Under the pieces are notes generated by a model. The model saw nothing but the letters and a program-made list of their open reading frames with translations, was not told where the DNA came from and ran no database searches. 47,068 bases of DNA from Gammaproteobacteria bacterium (lineage in GTDB: Bacteria; Pseudomonadota; Gammaproteobacteria; Poriferisulfidales; Poriferisulfidaceae), in contig JAPOXW010000017.1 in NCBI GenBank assembly GCA_026706895.1, positions 1 through 47,068 on the forward strand, read 5' to 3'. Below are positions 46,550 to 47,068 of this stretch, piece by piece (within the stretch, counting starts at the first letter, position 1; every line of letters starts with the position of its first letter). A program made the position numbers and the translations under genes.

Positions 46550-47068
46550 CTATCTCACTTCTAAACGCGTACGCAAATCCCTTACCAAAGTTCCTAAATT
46601 GCTTAATGTCTCTTGGTCATCTGGTAAATCATTTCGTCCTGATAGTGCCTCTGAAAAAGCCCTTTGAATATGCTTCTTTGTGGGCTTGGAAACACCATAT
46701 TTCTTTGCAATAACTTTTTTCAGTGTTCCCGAAATTACATCCTCAATTTCTTTCTTCCCTGTGCCAAATACTTCCCCAATTTGGAGAAATGCGTCTTCTG
46801 AAACTGGCAAATCACGAAGATAACGGTCTTTGGATTTTTCTCCTTCTTCATCACTGTCGATAAGAAAGACAAACCGATAGGCAAGGCCAAGATATAGGGA
46901 CATTAATGCACTAGCTTTTGTTACTCCTCCAATTGGAAGAAAGTCTAGGCCGCAACCCGTGTCATGATATTCCTTGTACCAACACAATATATAAAAATCA
47001 GATTTTCCTTCAACAAATACGCCTTCACGAGTTGTCTCTAATAGCGAAGGTGAGACTTGTAGTCTATC
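46550..47068 (-). CDS. OLD-family nuclease TOPRIM domain, C-terminal part (partial)
   Basis: The gene runs off the right edge of the window; only its 3' part is present. Read from the edge, the protein goes VFVEGKSDFYILCWYKEYH and then FLIDSDEEGEKSKDRYL, the Glu and DxD motifs of a TOPRIM domain. OLD-type ATP-dependent nucleases combine such a domain with an N-terminal ATPase, which would lie outside. The stretch is clearly AT-richer than its neighbours, which suggests recent acquisition and fits with roles in phage defence. The ATPase half is not seen, so the family name is tentative. Confidence 0.7.
   Translation of the reverse strand, partial: DRLQVSPSLLETTREGVFVEGKSDFYILCWYKEYHDTGCGLDFLPIGGVTKASALMSLYLGLAYRFVFLIDSDEEGEKSKDRYLRDLPVSEDAFLQIGEVFGTGKKEIEDVISGTLKKVIAKKYGVSKPTKKHIQRAFSEALSGRNDLPDDQETLSNLGTLVRDLRTRLEVR

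Overview
The window looks like a chromosomal segment of a gammaproteobacterium. It is GC-rich, and its housekeeping blocks are typical of that class: rpsP-rimM-trmD-rplS, zur-znuCB, pcnB-folK-panB-panC, and a tkt-gap-pgk-pyk-fba string. The glycolytic/Calvin-type gene string, class I aldolase, glucosylglycerate-type solute genes and ornithine-lipid acyltransferase would suit a salt-exposed, possibly autotrophic (Chromatiales-like) bacterium, but that placement is inference. No rRNA, tRNA, CRISPR array or insertion sequence was recognised, and no stretch longer than about 300 bases lacks a gene.

Layout. 129-2562 (+): ribosomal protein S16, RimM, TrmD, L19 and an O6-methylguanine methyltransferase. 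2522-4609 (-): zinc uptake (zur, znuC, znuB) with a likely Zur site upstream. 4666-8365 (-): ferric iron ABC transporter (ATPase, double permease, binding protein) behind a likely Fur site. 8510-10918 (+): a DUF4325 STAS-like protein, a Fic-fold protein with a broken catalytic motif preceded by an array of TTGCG half-sites, and a small cupin. 10968-14499 (-): pgi, an HAD sugar-phosphoglycerate phosphatase and a GT81-like synthase, tightly coupled. 14567-17362 (+): PEP carboxylase. 17364-33838 (-, apart from the small genes in the island): panD, a 3435-residue polyketide synthase, panC, panB, a FolK-deoxynucleoside kinase fusion and pcnB. Within that block a free acyl carrier protein and an alpha/beta hydrolase lie on the + strand (28370-29663). 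34011-35961 (+): OlsB-type acyltransferase, ferredoxin, Bfd and bacterioferritin. 35977-37317 (-): dihydroorotase. 37477-37827 (+): S24-like protein. 37837-46461 (-): gcvH, a cysteine-rich unknown, an unusual 2Fe-2S reductase, fba, pyk, pgk, gap and tkt. 46550-47068 (-): AT-rich 3' part of a TOPRIM/OLD-type nuclease that runs off the window.

The most interesting unit is the polyketide island (17809-29663), which sits between panD and panC, genes usually close together in this class. Its synthase reads KS-AT-DH-MT-ER-KR-ACP-KS-AT, the first seven domains in the order of fungal highly reducing synthases. The last AT has lost its active-site serine and about 86 residues, and no ACP or thioesterase follows it. 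A free ACP and a hydrolase, transcribed divergently from the synthase, could supply the missing acceptor and release functions. The likely product is a reduced, alpha-methylated acyl chain, but neither product nor final step can be read from the sequence.
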